Source of the DNA: Mycobacterium sp. ACS4054
GTDB taxonomy: Bacteria > Actinomycetota > Actinomycetes > Mycobacteriales > Mycobacteriaceae
Length of the DNA stretch: 64,000 bases
Direction of reading: 5' to 3'
Assembly (NCBI RefSeq): GCF_001667275.1
Contig: NZ_LZHV01000070.1
Coordinates: 1-64,000 of the forward strand
The first letter of the stretch is position 1. Each line of letters starts with the position of its first letter. Shown piece by piece: positions 33,218 to 41,254 of the stretch. The translations under genes were made by a program, and so were the position numbers. Below the pieces are notes generated by a model. The model had not been told where the DNA came from. It saw only the letters and a list, made by a program, of their open reading frames with translations, and did not search any database.

Positions 33218-34069
33218 CTACATGTCCAGGCCGACGTCCAGCGCGCGCACCGAATGCGTGAGCGCGCCGACGGCCAGGTAGTCCACCCCGGTGGCGGCGT
33301 ACGTGGCGGCGTTGTCGAGGCTGAGCCCGCCGGAGGACTCCAGCAGGACGGCGGGGGCCCGGGCGTCGCGGCGCTGCACGGCCATCTGCGTCTGCCACAC
33401 CGGGAAGTTGTCCAGCAGGACCAGTTCCGGCTTTTCGGCCAGCACCTCGTCCAGCTGCTCGAGGGAGTCCACCTCGACCTCGCACGGCAGCTCCGGGGCC
33501 GCGTCCCGCACCGCCCGCAGCGCGTCGACCACCGAGCCGGCGGCCACCACGTGGTTGTCCTTGATCAGCGCCGCATCCCCCAGCCCCAGCCGGTGGTTGA
33601 CGCCCCCGCCGACCCGGACCGCGTACTTCTGCAGGGCGCGCAGCCCGGGCAGGGTCTTGCGGGTGTCGCGGACCTTGGCCTTGGTGCCGTCCACGGCCGC
33701 CACCCAGGCCGCCGTCGTGGTGGCGATGCCGGACAAGTGGCAGACCAGGTTCAGCATGGTCCGCTCGGCGGTCAACAGGCCGCGGGTGTCCGCGCGCACG
33801 GTCAGCACCGGCTCGCCCGGCTGCAGCCGGGCGCCGTCGTCGACGCGATGCAGCACGTCGTAGCCCCCGGCGAGGACGGCGTCGAGGACCAGCAGCGCGA
33901 CCTCGACGCCGGCGATCACGCCCGGCTCCCGGGGCACCATCGACGCGGTGGCCGCCGCGCCGGCGGGCACCGTCGCCAGCGTGGTGACGTCGGGCCCGTA
34001 ACGCAGGTCCTCTTCCAGCGCGCGCCGGATGGTGTCCTGGGCGGCGCTGCGTTCCTCGGGCTGCATCAT
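33218..34069 (-). CDS. nadC: Nicotinate-nucleotide pyrophosphorylase (quinolinate phosphoribosyltransferase)
   Basis: NadC makes nicotinate mononucleotide from quinolinate and PRPP. Substrate-site motifs RDTRKTLPGLR, GGGVNHRLGL and IKDNHV are present. The length is 283 aa. The start overlaps the nadB stop (ATGA). It is the last gene of nadABC. Confidence 0.96.
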   Translation of the reverse strand: MMQPEERSAAQDTIRRALEEDLRYGPDVTTLATVPAGAAATASMVPREPGVIAGVEVALLVLDAVLAGGYDVLHRVDDGARLQPGEPVLTVRADTRGLLTAERTMLNLVCHLSGIATTTAAWVAAVDGTKAKVRDTRKTLPGLRALQKYAVRVGGGVNHRLGLGDAALIKDNHVVAAGSVVDALRAVRDAAPELPCEVEVDSLEQLDEVLAEKPELVLLDNFPVWQTQMAVQRRDARAPAVLLESSGGLSLDNAATYAATGVDYLAVGALTHSVRALDVGLDM

Positions 34070-35640
34070 CAGCCCACCGCCGCCAGCGCCTCCACCAGCA
34101 CCTGGTCGTCGGCCAGTCGCAGCACGCTGCTGCGGGCCTGCTCCGGCGCCGGGCCCGGGTACTCGGCGCGGTGGTGGCAGCCGCGGCTCTCGCTGCGGGC
34201 CAGGGCCGCTGCGGTCACCGCGCGCGCAGCCACCGTCAGCGCGACGTCCTCGAAGTCGCGGCGGCCCGCGATGGCGCGGGCGGGCGCCCCGGACAGCGTG
34301 TCGGACAGCCGGTTCAGCCCCGCGGCGTCGCGCACCACCGAGGCGTCGCGGCTCATCGCGGCCTGCAAATCGGCGCGCCGCGGGGCGGTGTGCACGCTCG
34401 GCTCGGGCGCGGTCGCCCGGACGCGCCCCGCCGCCACCGCGTGCGCGGCCGCGGCCTTGCCGGCCCGCCCCCCGACCACCAGGCCTTCCAGCAGGCTGTT
34501 GGACGCCAGCCGGTTCGCGCCGTGCATGCCGGTGCGCGCCACCTCGCCGGCGGCGAACAGCCCCGGCAGCTCGGTCTGCCCGTGCACGTCGGTGACGACG
34601 CCGCCGCAGCTGTAATGCGCCCCGGGCACGACCGGGATGGGTTGGCGGACCGGGTCGATGCCGGCGGCCCGGCACGCGGCGGTCACGGTCGGGAAGCGGG
34701 CCGCGAAGCCCTCGATGCCGCGCGCGTCCAGGAAGACGCACGGGTCGCCGGTGGCCTTCAGCCGCGCGTCGATGGCGGCCGCGACGACGTCCCGCGGCGC
34801 CAGGTCGCCCATCGGGTGAACACCCGCGGTGACCGAATTGCCTTGCCGGTCAACCAGTATCGCGCCCTCGCCGCGGATGGCCTCGGTCACCAGCGGGCGG
34901 CGCCCGCCGGCCCCGCCGCCGTAGAGCATCGTCGGGTGGAACTGGATGAACTCGAGGTCGCTGACCGCGACACCGGCCCACAGCGCCAGGGCGATGCCGT
35001 CGCCGGTGGAGCCTTCGGGGTTGGTGGTCGCGGCGTAGAGATGGCCGAGCCCGCCGGAGGCCAGGATCACCGCGGGCGCGCTGATGATGCCGTACCCGTC
35101 GGGGTTGCCGACCGCGACGCCGGTCACGGCGATGCCGTCGTGCAACACGCACAGGGCGACGTGGCTGGTGCGGATGTCGAGCAGCCGGGCGGCGTGGTCG
35201 AGCGCGCGCTGCACCTCGGCGCCGGTGGCGTCCCCGCCCGCGTGCACGATCCGCCGGCGCGAGTGGCCGCCCTCCCGCGTCACGTCCCAGCGGCCGGGCA
35301 CCGCCTCGTCGAATCGCGCTCCGGCACCGACCAATTCGGACACCGCGAGGTAGCCGTCGGCGACGATCGAGGTCACCGCGTCGGGATCGCAGAGGCCGGC
35401 GCCCGCGGTCACGGTGTCGGCGACGTGGGCCTCAACGGAGTCGTCGTTGTCGGGCAGGACCACCGCGATGCCGCCCTGCGCGTAGTGGGTGGCGGTCACC
35501 CCGCGCACCTGGTCGGCCTTGCTCAGCACGACGACGCTGCGGCCGGCGCGGTGGGCGGCCAGCGCCGCGGCCAGACCCGCCACGCCGGTACCGATGACGA
35601 CGACGTCGGCGCTGTGCGTCCAGGCCGGCCGGACGATCAT
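34069..35640 (-). CDS. nadB: L-aspartate oxidase
   Basis: NadB oxidises aspartate to iminoaspartate with FAD, the first step of de novo NAD synthesis. The dinucleotide fold is VVVIGTGVAGLAAAL near the N-terminus; THYAQGGIAV, SDLEFIQFHPT and GLFAAGEVARTGMHGANRLA are flavin and active-site motifs. ATG 35640 overlaps the nadA stop, giving 523 aa. The long upstream frame is not part of the protein. Confidence 0.96.
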   Translation of the reverse strand: MIVRPAWTHSADVVVIGTGVAGLAAALAAHRAGRSVVVLSKADQVRGVTATHYAQGGIAVVLPDNDDSVEAHVADTVTAGAGLCDPDAVTSIVADGYLAVSELVGAGARFDEAVPGRWDVTREGGHSRRRIVHAGGDATGAEVQRALDHAARLLDIRTSHVALCVLHDGIAVTGVAVGNPDGYGIISAPAVILASGGLGHLYAATTNPEGSTGDGIALALWAGVAVSDLEFIQFHPTMLYGGGAGGRRPLVTEAIRGEGAILVDRQGNSVTAGVHPMGDLAPRDVVAAAIDARLKATGDPCVFLDARGIEGFAARFPTVTAACRAAGIDPVRQPIPVVPGAHYSCGGVVTDVHGQTELPGLFAAGEVARTGMHGANRLASNSLLEGLVVGGRAGKAAAAHAVAAGRVRATAPEPSVHTAPRRADLQAAMSRDASVVRDAAGLNRLSDTLSGAPARAIAGRRDFEDVALTVAARAVTAAALARSESRGCHHRAEYPGPAPEQARSSVLRLADDQVLVEALAAVG

Positions 35641-36686
35641 TCGCCGCCGCCCGGTTGACCGATTGCGATCATGCGCTGCACGCTGCGCCGGCCCGCGGCG
35701 GCAATGTCGGGGTCGACGTCGACCTCGTCGGCGCCCTCGACCAGGCAGCGCAGCAGCGCCGCGGGCGTGATCATCTTCATGTACTTGCACGACGCGCGGT
35801 CGTTCACCGCGCGGAAGTCGACTTGCGGTGCGGCCCGGCGCAATTGGTGCAGCATGCCGACCTCGGTGGCGACCAGCACCTTGCGGGCCCGGGTGTGGTG
35901 CGCGGCGTCCAGCATGCCGCCGGTGGACAGGATCTTGACCCGGTCGGCTGGGAAGGCGCCCTCGCCGGCGAGGTACAAAGCCGAAGTGGCGCAACCACAT
36001 TCGGGGTGCACGTACAGGTCGGCGTCTGGGTTGGCCCGGGCCTGCTCGGACAGCTCGTCGCCGTTGATCCCGGCGTGGACGTGGCATTCGCCGGCCCACA
36101 CGTGCATGTTCGTCCGGCCGGTCATCCGGCGCACGTGCGCTCCGAGGAACTGGTCCGGGCAGAACAAGACCTCACGGTCGGGGTCGATCGAGTTCACCAC
36201 GTCCACGGCGTTGGACGATGTGCAGCAGATGTCGGTGAGCGCCTTCACCGCGGCGGTGGTGTTGACGTAGGAGACGACGACGGCGCCGGGGTGCTCGTCC
36301 TTCCAGGCGCGCAGTTCGTCGGCGGTGATCGAGTCGGCCAGCGAGCAGCCCGCCCGCTGGTCGGGGATGAGCACCGTCTTCTCGGGGCTCAGGATCTTGG
36401 CGGTCTCGGCCATGAAGTGCACGCCGCAGAACACGATCGTGTCCTCGGGCGCCTCGGCGGCGATCCGGGACAGCGCGAGCGAGTCGCCGACGTGGTCGGC
36501 GACGTCCTGGATGGCGGGCAGCTGGTAGTTGTGCGCGAGCACGGTGGCGCCGCGCAGCTTGGCCAGGCGGCGGATCTCGGCGGCCCATTGCTCGTCGCCG
36601 TCCACGCCGGCGTAGCCCGTGGGCGAATTGGTGACGTCGGCCATCATGTCTTCGGCGAGCGTGTCCATGCGATTGATAACCGTCAC
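35637..36686 (-). CDS. nadA: Quinolinate synthase
   Basis: NadA is a 4Fe-4S enzyme that condenses iminoaspartate with dihydroxyacetone phosphate to quinolinate. Cluster Cys candidates lie in FCGVHFM, DICCTSSNA and HPECGCATS. GTG 36686 follows AAGGAG by 6 bases and gives 349 aa, the M. tuberculosis length. It heads nadABC and is divergent from nrtR across a strong dyad. Confidence 0.96.
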   Translation of the reverse strand: MTVINRMDTLAEDMMADVTNSPTGYAGVDGDEQWAAEIRRLAKLRGATVLAHNYQLPAIQDVADHVGDSLALSRIAAEAPEDTIVFCGVHFMAETAKILSPEKTVLIPDQRAGCSLADSITADELRAWKDEHPGAVVVSYVNTTAAVKALTDICCTSSNAVDVVNSIDPDREVLFCPDQFLGAHVRRMTGRTNMHVWAGECHVHAGINGDELSEQARANPDADLYVHPECGCATSALYLAGEGAFPADRVKILSTGGMLDAAHHTRARKVLVATEVGMLHQLRRAAPQVDFRAVNDRASCKYMKMITPAALLRCLVEGADEVDVDPDIAAAGRRSVQRMIAIGQPGGGE

Positions 36687-36709
36687 GGCGGCTCCTTTCA
36701 GCCCGACAG

Positions 36710-36732
36710 GTTTTCGACTTATAATCGAAAAC
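36710..36732. promoter_or_regulatory. NrtR operator overlapping the nadA/nrtR promoters
   Basis: GTTTTCGA, seven bases, TCGAAAAC is a perfect 8-base inverted repeat. The middle holds TATAAT (36720-36725), an exact -10, seven bases before the nrtR ATG. On the minus strand TATAAG can serve nadA. A bound repressor would shut both directions. The symmetry is seen; the regulator is inferred from the neighbouring gene and the known NrtR control of nadABC in mycobacteria. Confidence 0.8.
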
Positions 36733-37443
36733 ATGGGCCATACTAGCACTGAACACGAGGTACTTGCGGTCGTGTTTCAGGTTCGCCAGGTAACGGCAGC
36801 GCCGCGAAGACAGAAACCGCAGCTGAACGTGCTGTTATGGCAACGCGCCAAAGATCCGCAGAAGGGCGCCTGGTCGCTGCCCGGCGGGCGGCTGCGCAAC
36901 GACGAGGACATGACCACCTCGGTGCTGCGCCAGCTGGCCGAAAAGGTGGACCTCAAAGAGCTGGCCCACCTCGAGCAGCTGGCGGTGTTCTCCGATCCGC
37001 AGCGGGTGCCGGGCAACCGGGTGATCGCCTCGACCTTCCTGGGCCTGGTGCCCTCCCCCGCCACCCCGGAACTGCCGCCGGACACCCGCTGGCACCCGGT
37101 GAATTCGCTGCCCCCGATGGCGTTCGACCACGGCCCGATGGTGGAGCACGCCCGCACCAGGCTGGTCGCCAAGATGTCGTACACCAATATCGGATTCGCC
37201 TTGGCGCCAAAGGAATTCGCCCTTTCAACGCTGCGTGACATCTACGGCGCCGCGCTGGGTTACCAGGTCGACGCGACCAACCTGCAACGGGTGCTGGCCC
37301 GCCGCGGGGTAATCACGGCGACCGGCACCATCGCGCAGTCCGGGCGCAGCGGCGGGCGGCCGGCGGCCCTCTACCACTTCACCGACTCGAGGCTGCGGGT
37401 CACCGACGAATTCGCCGCGCTGCGGCCGCCGGGCCAGATTTGA
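36733..37443 (+). CDS. nrtR: NrtR-type Nudix-domain repressor of NAD synthesis (Rv1593c-like)
   Basis: The 236-aa protein joins an N-terminal Nudix-like fold (residues about 8-150) to a C-terminal winged helix (about 165-236, with RRGVITATG and GGRPAALYHF). The Nudix box at 51-73 is degenerate: the usual REXXEE reads RQLAEK, so it should sense ADP-ribose-type ligands rather than hydrolyse them. It is divergent from nadA over the dyad at 36710-36732, fitting the known role as repressor of de novo NAD synthesis. The ATG is 7 bases after TATAAT, so the mRNA is probably leaderless. Confidence 0.92.
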   Translation: MGHTSTEHEVLAVVFQVRQVTAAPRRQKPQLNVLLWQRAKDPQKGAWSLPGGRLRNDEDMTTSVLRQLAEKVDLKELAHLEQLAVFSDPQRVPGNRVIASTFLGLVPSPATPELPPDTRWHPVNSLPPMAFDHGPMVEHARTRLVAKMSYTNIGFALAPKEFALSTLRDIYGAALGYQVDATNLQRVLARRGVITATGTIAQSGRSGGRPAALYHFTDSRLRVTDEFAALRPPGQI

Positions 37444-37630
37444 CGACCGGGGGCCGCCGCCGCCACCAGTAGACTGGACCGGAGGTCTTCCGGGGGACGC
37501 GAGTGAAGGCGACACGAGTGGCGCGTCTTACGTGCGGGCACTAAGACGAAGTCGCTCACACACGGCGATTACGTTTTGGCTACCTGCCGTTGGTGCGCGA
37601 GAATGCCGGATGGCCTAGAAGGGAGCCTCA

Positions 37631-38971
37631 ATGGCTGAGCTCGGCAATCTGGCAGGCACGCATGGCGCGGAGTGGATCGCCCGGCCGCCGCACGAGGAAC
37701 TGCAGCGCAAAGTCCGCCCGCTGCTGCCCTCCGACGACCCGTTCTACCAGCCGCCACTCGGCTTCCAGCACGCCGAGCCCGGGACGGTGCTCCGCTCCCG
37801 CGACGTCGAGCTCGCCTTCCTGGGGCTGATCCCGCAGCCGATCAAGGCCGTCCAGCTGCTCTACCGGACGATGGACATGCACGGCGAGCCCGAGGCGGCG
37901 GCGACCACGGTGATCGTCCCCGCCGAACTCGCCCCGGAACGGCCCTGCCCGCTGCTGTCCTACCAGTGCGCGATCGACGCGGTCTCGTCGCGTTGCTTCC
38001 CGTCCTACGCGCTGCGCCGCCGGGCGAAGGCCCTCGGATCGATCGGCCAGTTCGAGCTGTTTCTGATCGCCGCCGCGGTGGCCGAGGGCTGGGCCGTCTC
38101 GGTGCCCGACCACGAGGGGCTGCGCGGGCTGTGGGGCGCGCCGTACGAACCCGGCTACCGGGTCCTCGACGGCATCCGGGCCGCTCTGGGCTCGGAACGC
38201 CTCGGGCTGTCGCCGGCGGCGCCGATCGGGCTGTGGGGCTACTCCGGCGGCGGCCTGGCCAGCGCCTGGGCGGCCGAGATGTGCGCCGACTACGCGCCCG
38301 AACTGGACGTCGTCGGGGCGGTGCTGGGATCGCCCGTCGGCGACCTGGGCAACACCTTCCGCAGGCTCAACGGCAGTTTCCTGTCGGGTCTGCCGGCGCT
38401 GGTGGTGGCCGCGCTCGCCCACATCTACCCCGAGCTGGACCGGGTGATCAAGGAGCACAGCAACGAGGAGGGCCGCGCCCTGCTCGAGTCGCTGGAGAAG
38501 ATGACCACCGTGGAGGCGGTCGTCCGGATGGCCGGCAAGAACATGGGCGACTACCTCGACGAGCCGCTCGAGACCATCCTGTCGACGCCCGAGGTCACGC
38601 ACGTCTTCGAGAGCATCAAGCTGGGCGCCGCCGTGCCGACGCCGCCGGTGTTGATCGTGCAGGCCGTCCACGACTACCTGATCGACGTCAACGACATCGA
38701 CGTGCTCGCCGACGCCTACTCGGCCGGCGGCGCCCGGGTCACCTACCACCGGGACGCGTTCAACGAGCACATGCTGCTGCACCCGCTGTCGGCGCCGATG
38801 ACGCTGCGCTGGCTCACCGACCGGTTCGACGGCAGGCCGCTGACCGAGCACCTGATCCGCACCACCTGGCCCACGATGTTCCATCCGATGACCTACGTCG
38901 GGATGGCGCGGCTGGCCAAGATCGCGGCCAAGGTCGTCTTCGGCCGCAGCATTCACCGCCGCCCGCTATGA
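37631..38971 (+). CDS. Lipase/esterase of the secretory lipase type (Rv1592c-like)
   Basis: This alpha/beta hydrolase of 446 aa has the nucleophile elbow GYSGG in GLWGYSGGGLASAW (about residues 202-215), preceded by VPDHEG. Late Asp and His candidates are in VQAVHDYLIDVND and FNEHMLLHP. The M. tuberculosis counterpart has the same length and is classed as a lipase. No clear signal peptide is visible. AGAAGGGAG lies 5 bases before the ATG. About 190 bases with no other gene precede it. Confidence 0.88.
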   Translation: MAELGNLAGTHGAEWIARPPHEELQRKVRPLLPSDDPFYQPPLGFQHAEPGTVLRSRDVELAFLGLIPQPIKAVQLLYRTMDMHGEPEAAATTVIVPAELAPERPCPLLSYQCAIDAVSSRCFPSYALRRRAKALGSIGQFELFLIAAAVAEGWAVSVPDHEGLRGLWGAPYEPGYRVLDGIRAALGSERLGLSPAAPIGLWGYSGGGLASAWAAEMCADYAPELDVVGAVLGSPVGDLGNTFRRLNGSFLSGLPALVVAALAHIYPELDRVIKEHSNEEGRALLESLEKMTTVEAVVRMAGKNMGDYLDEPLETILSTPEVTHVFESIKLGAAVPTPPVLIVQAVHDYLIDVNDIDVLADAYSAGGARVTYHRDAFNEHMLLHPLSAPMTLRWLTDRFDGRPLTEHLIRTTWPTMFHPMTYVGMARLAKIAAKVVFGRSIHRRPL

Positions 38972-39592
38972 CACGGCCGCTTCGGCGGCGCCCCCTCCAG
39001 CCACCGGCAGCGCGGCGGACGAGCCCGCCGGCAGGACCCCCAGGTCGTCGCGGGCGTCCGCGGCCGCGAACACCGCATACACCAGCGCCGCGATAGCGGC
39101 CGGCCACAGCAGCGTAAGCGCCACCTGCAGCGGGTGGTCCGCGAAGAACACCGGGGGCGCCTGCACGACGTAGGCCACCGACGGCCCCTTGGCCAGCGGC
39201 ACCGCGTCGAAGTTCAACGCGCCGAAGCGGATCCGGACCAGCGCCGCCCCGACCGCCGTCGCGGTCGCGGCCGCGGTCACCATGCCGGCCGTGAGCGCGA
39301 CGACCATCCCCGGGCCGCGGTGCGCGCGCCACTGCCACGCCAGCACCGGCGCCACCACCCCCAACACGGTCAGCAAACCCAGCATCAGGCTCGGCGCGTC
39401 GAAGAAGTGCTGCGACTCGGTGCCGAGATAGTCGTGGACCCGTTCGCCGGCCCGCGTCATGGCGACCACGGCGCGGATCGGCGGGGCGATCCACGCCCAA
39501 AGCCCACCGAGCACCGCGCCGGCCCCGACCGACCCCAGGCCGGCGGCGGCGGCGGCGCGCCGGCGCGACCGACCGGCCGTGGCCCCGGTCAC
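38966..39592 (-). CDS. DUF2567-type membrane protein (Rv1591-like)
   Basis: The 208-aa protein has four hydrophobic segments (about 18-38, 68-88, 95-120, 155-178) and a basic N-terminus (GRSRRRAAAA). A loop of about 50 residues with YLGTESQHFFDAPS faces one side. Function is unknown. It overlaps the small zinc-ribbon gene by ATGA and converges on the lipase with a 6-base overlap. Confidence 0.8.
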   Translation of the reverse strand: MTGATAGRSRRRAAAAAGLGSVGAGAVLGGLWAWIAPPIRAVVAMTRAGERVHDYLGTESQHFFDAPSLMLGLLTVLGVVAPVLAWQWRAHRGPGMVVALTAGMVTAAATATAVGAALVRIRFGALNFDAVPLAKGPSVAYVVQAPPVFFADHPLQVALTLLWPAAIAALVYAVFAAADARDDLGVLPAGSSAALPVAGGGAAEAAVS

Positions 39593-39825
39593 CGCCGGTC
39601 CTCGAGGTCGACGGAGTCAACCTGACCGTGCCGCGAGCACCGCGCCCGCCAGCCATCGGGGCGCACCTGGACCACCATCCGGCGCCCGCATTCCGCACAG
39701 AACCGCGGCGGCTCCAGACCCAGCTGCGCCGCCGTCGGCATCGCGGTGCCCCCCAATTCGCCGGTGTAGACGTTGTAGACGCCGGCGCTGACCGGAGCCC
39801 CCAGATCCCCAACCACGGTTTCCAC
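39589..39825 (-). CDS. Small zinc-ribbon protein beside bioB (Rv1590-like)
   Basis: The 78-aa protein has CAECGRRM near residue 43 and a later Cys and His in ARCSRHG, a likely zinc ribbon. GTG 39825 starts 5 bases after the bioB stop, so it is translated with bioB. Function is unknown. The constant linkage to biotin synthase, which needs iron-sulfur repair and sulfur supply, suggests an accessory role; that is inference. Confidence 0.78.
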   Translation of the reverse strand: METVVGDLGAPVSAGVYNVYTGELGGTAMPTAAQLGLEPPRFCAECGRRMVVQVRPDGWRARCSRHGQVDSVDLEDRR

Positions 39826-39830
39826 GCTTC

Positions 39831-40865
39831 TTACAGGGTGGCGTTGAGCGCCTTGATGGGCATCTGCAGGTCGTCGAGCAGTTCCAGATCGGCCTCGGCC
39901 GGCCGGCCGAGTGTGGTCAGGTAGTTCCCGACGATTACGGCGTTGATGCCGCCCAGGATGCCCTTCTTGGCGCCCAGGTCGCCCAGCGTGATCTCGCGGC
40001 CCCCGGCGAACCGCAGCATCGCGCGCGGCAGGGCCAGCCGGAACGCGGCCACCGACTTCAGCGCCTCGGCCACCGGCAGCACCTCCAGGTCGCCGAACGG
40101 CGTGCCTGGGCGCGGGTTGAGGAAGTTCAACGGCACCTCGTCGGGGCCCAGCTCGGCCAGCTCGGCGGCGAACTCCGCGCGCTGCTCGAGCGTCTCGCCC
40201 ATGCCCAGGATGCCGCCGCAGCACACCTCCATCCCGGCGTCGCGCACCATCGACAGGGTCTGCCAGCGCTCTTCCCAGGTGTGGGTGGTGACGACGTTGG
40301 TGAAGAACGAGCGGGCGGTCTCCAGGTTGTGGTTGTAGCGGTGCACGCCCATCTCGGCGAGCTGCTCGACCTGCTCGGCGGTCAGCATCCCCAGCGAGCA
40401 GGCGATGTTGATCTCGACCTCGTTGCGGATCGCCTCGATGCCGGCCGCGACCTGGGCCATCAGCCGCTCGTCGGGCCCGCGCACGGCGGCCACGATGCAG
40501 AACTCGGTGGCGCCCGACTTGGCGGTCTGCTTGGCGGCCTCGACCAGGCTGGGGATGTCCAGCCGGGCGCTGCGCACCGGGGAGGCGAACAGCCCCGACT
40601 GCGAGCAGAAATGGCAGTCCTCGGGACAGCCGCCGGTTTTCAGGCTGATGATGCCCTCGACCTCGACCTCGGGTCCGCACCAGCGCATCCGCACCTCGTG
40701 GGCCAGCTCGAGCAGGTCGTCGAGCCGGTCGTCGGGCAGCTGCAGCACCCGCAGCACCTGGTCCCGAGTCAGTCCCTCGCCGCGCTCGAGCACCTGTTCA
40801 CGGGCCACGGCCAGGATGTCCGCGTCGTTGGCGCCGGTCACCGGTCGAGTTGCCGCTTGAGTCAC
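39831..40865 (-). CDS. bioB: Biotin synthase
   Basis: BioB is the radical-SAM enzyme that inserts sulfur into dethiobiotin. The SAM cluster motif is GGCPEDCHFCSQSG, and the second cluster residues lie in NIACSLGM and EVCCGGILGMGE. GTG 40865 follows AGGGGAG by 7 bases and gives 344 aa. It is separated from bioDFA by about 4.5 kb, in which an unrelated four-gene cluster and a 2H phosphoesterase are found. Confidence 0.97.
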   Translation of the reverse strand: MTQAATRPVTGANDADILAVAREQVLERGEGLTRDQVLRVLQLPDDRLDDLLELAHEVRMRWCGPEVEVEGIISLKTGGCPEDCHFCSQSGLFASPVRSARLDIPSLVEAAKQTAKSGATEFCIVAAVRGPDERLMAQVAAGIEAIRNEVEINIACSLGMLTAEQVEQLAEMGVHRYNHNLETARSFFTNVVTTHTWEERWQTLSMVRDAGMEVCCGGILGMGETLEQRAEFAAELAELGPDEVPLNFLNPRPGTPFGDLEVLPVAEALKSVAAFRLALPRAMLRFAGGREITLGDLGAKKGILGGINAVIVGNYLTTLGRPAEADLELLDDLQMPIKALNATL

Positions 40866-40995
40866 CAGTACTCCCCTGCATCGTCGGGCGCCGCGCGCGC
40901 GACCCCCTGCCCCACGGTCGTGGTGGCCTGGATAAAAGTGTTCAAAGTAGGGTAACGGCCGCAGTACATGCCGTCCGCCGGGGTATCTCACCACC

Positions 40996-41166
40996 ATGAC
41001 CGATCCGCACGTCACCTATGTGGCCCACCACATGATCCTGCTGGCGATCCCGGCGTTCCTACCGGCGATCATCGTCGTCGGCGTGATCCTGTACGTCGCG
41101 CTGAAAGACCGCCGCTCCCCCGGCGAGTCGGACGATGCCGGGAGCCGGACCGACGAAAATCGGTGA
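40996..41166 (+). CDS. 56-residue single-helix membrane protein heading the cluster
   Basis: One strong hydrophobic helix (residues about 13-35) is preceded by HVTYVAHHM and followed by a basic KDRR and an acidic tail. It lies 88 bases before the large membrane protein on the same strand and is divergent from bioB. It resembles small accessory subunits of membrane enzyme complexes (CcoQ-like size and layout), but I do not recognise a family. No strong ribosome site is visible. Confidence 0.6.
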   Translation: MTDPHVTYVAHHMILLAIPAFLPAIIVVGVILYVALKDRRSPGESDDAGSRTDENR

Positions 41167-41254
41167 TTGATCGGCCCCTGATTTGGGCATTCCGCTTCGT
41201 GCGAGCTGCATCACAGCTCGCCAGGCGGTCGGGCGCTGTTGGGAGGGTTTGACG

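Noticed and set aside
34070..36099. N-terminal extension of nadB
   Set aside because: Sequence upstream of 35640 overlaps nadA and is unlike aspartate oxidases; the ATG at 35640 overlaps the nadA stop in the usual way.
40866..40995. BioQ-type operator upstream of bioB
   Set aside because: GTTCA and GTAAC words occur near 40940 but in the wrong order and spacing for the motif I know.
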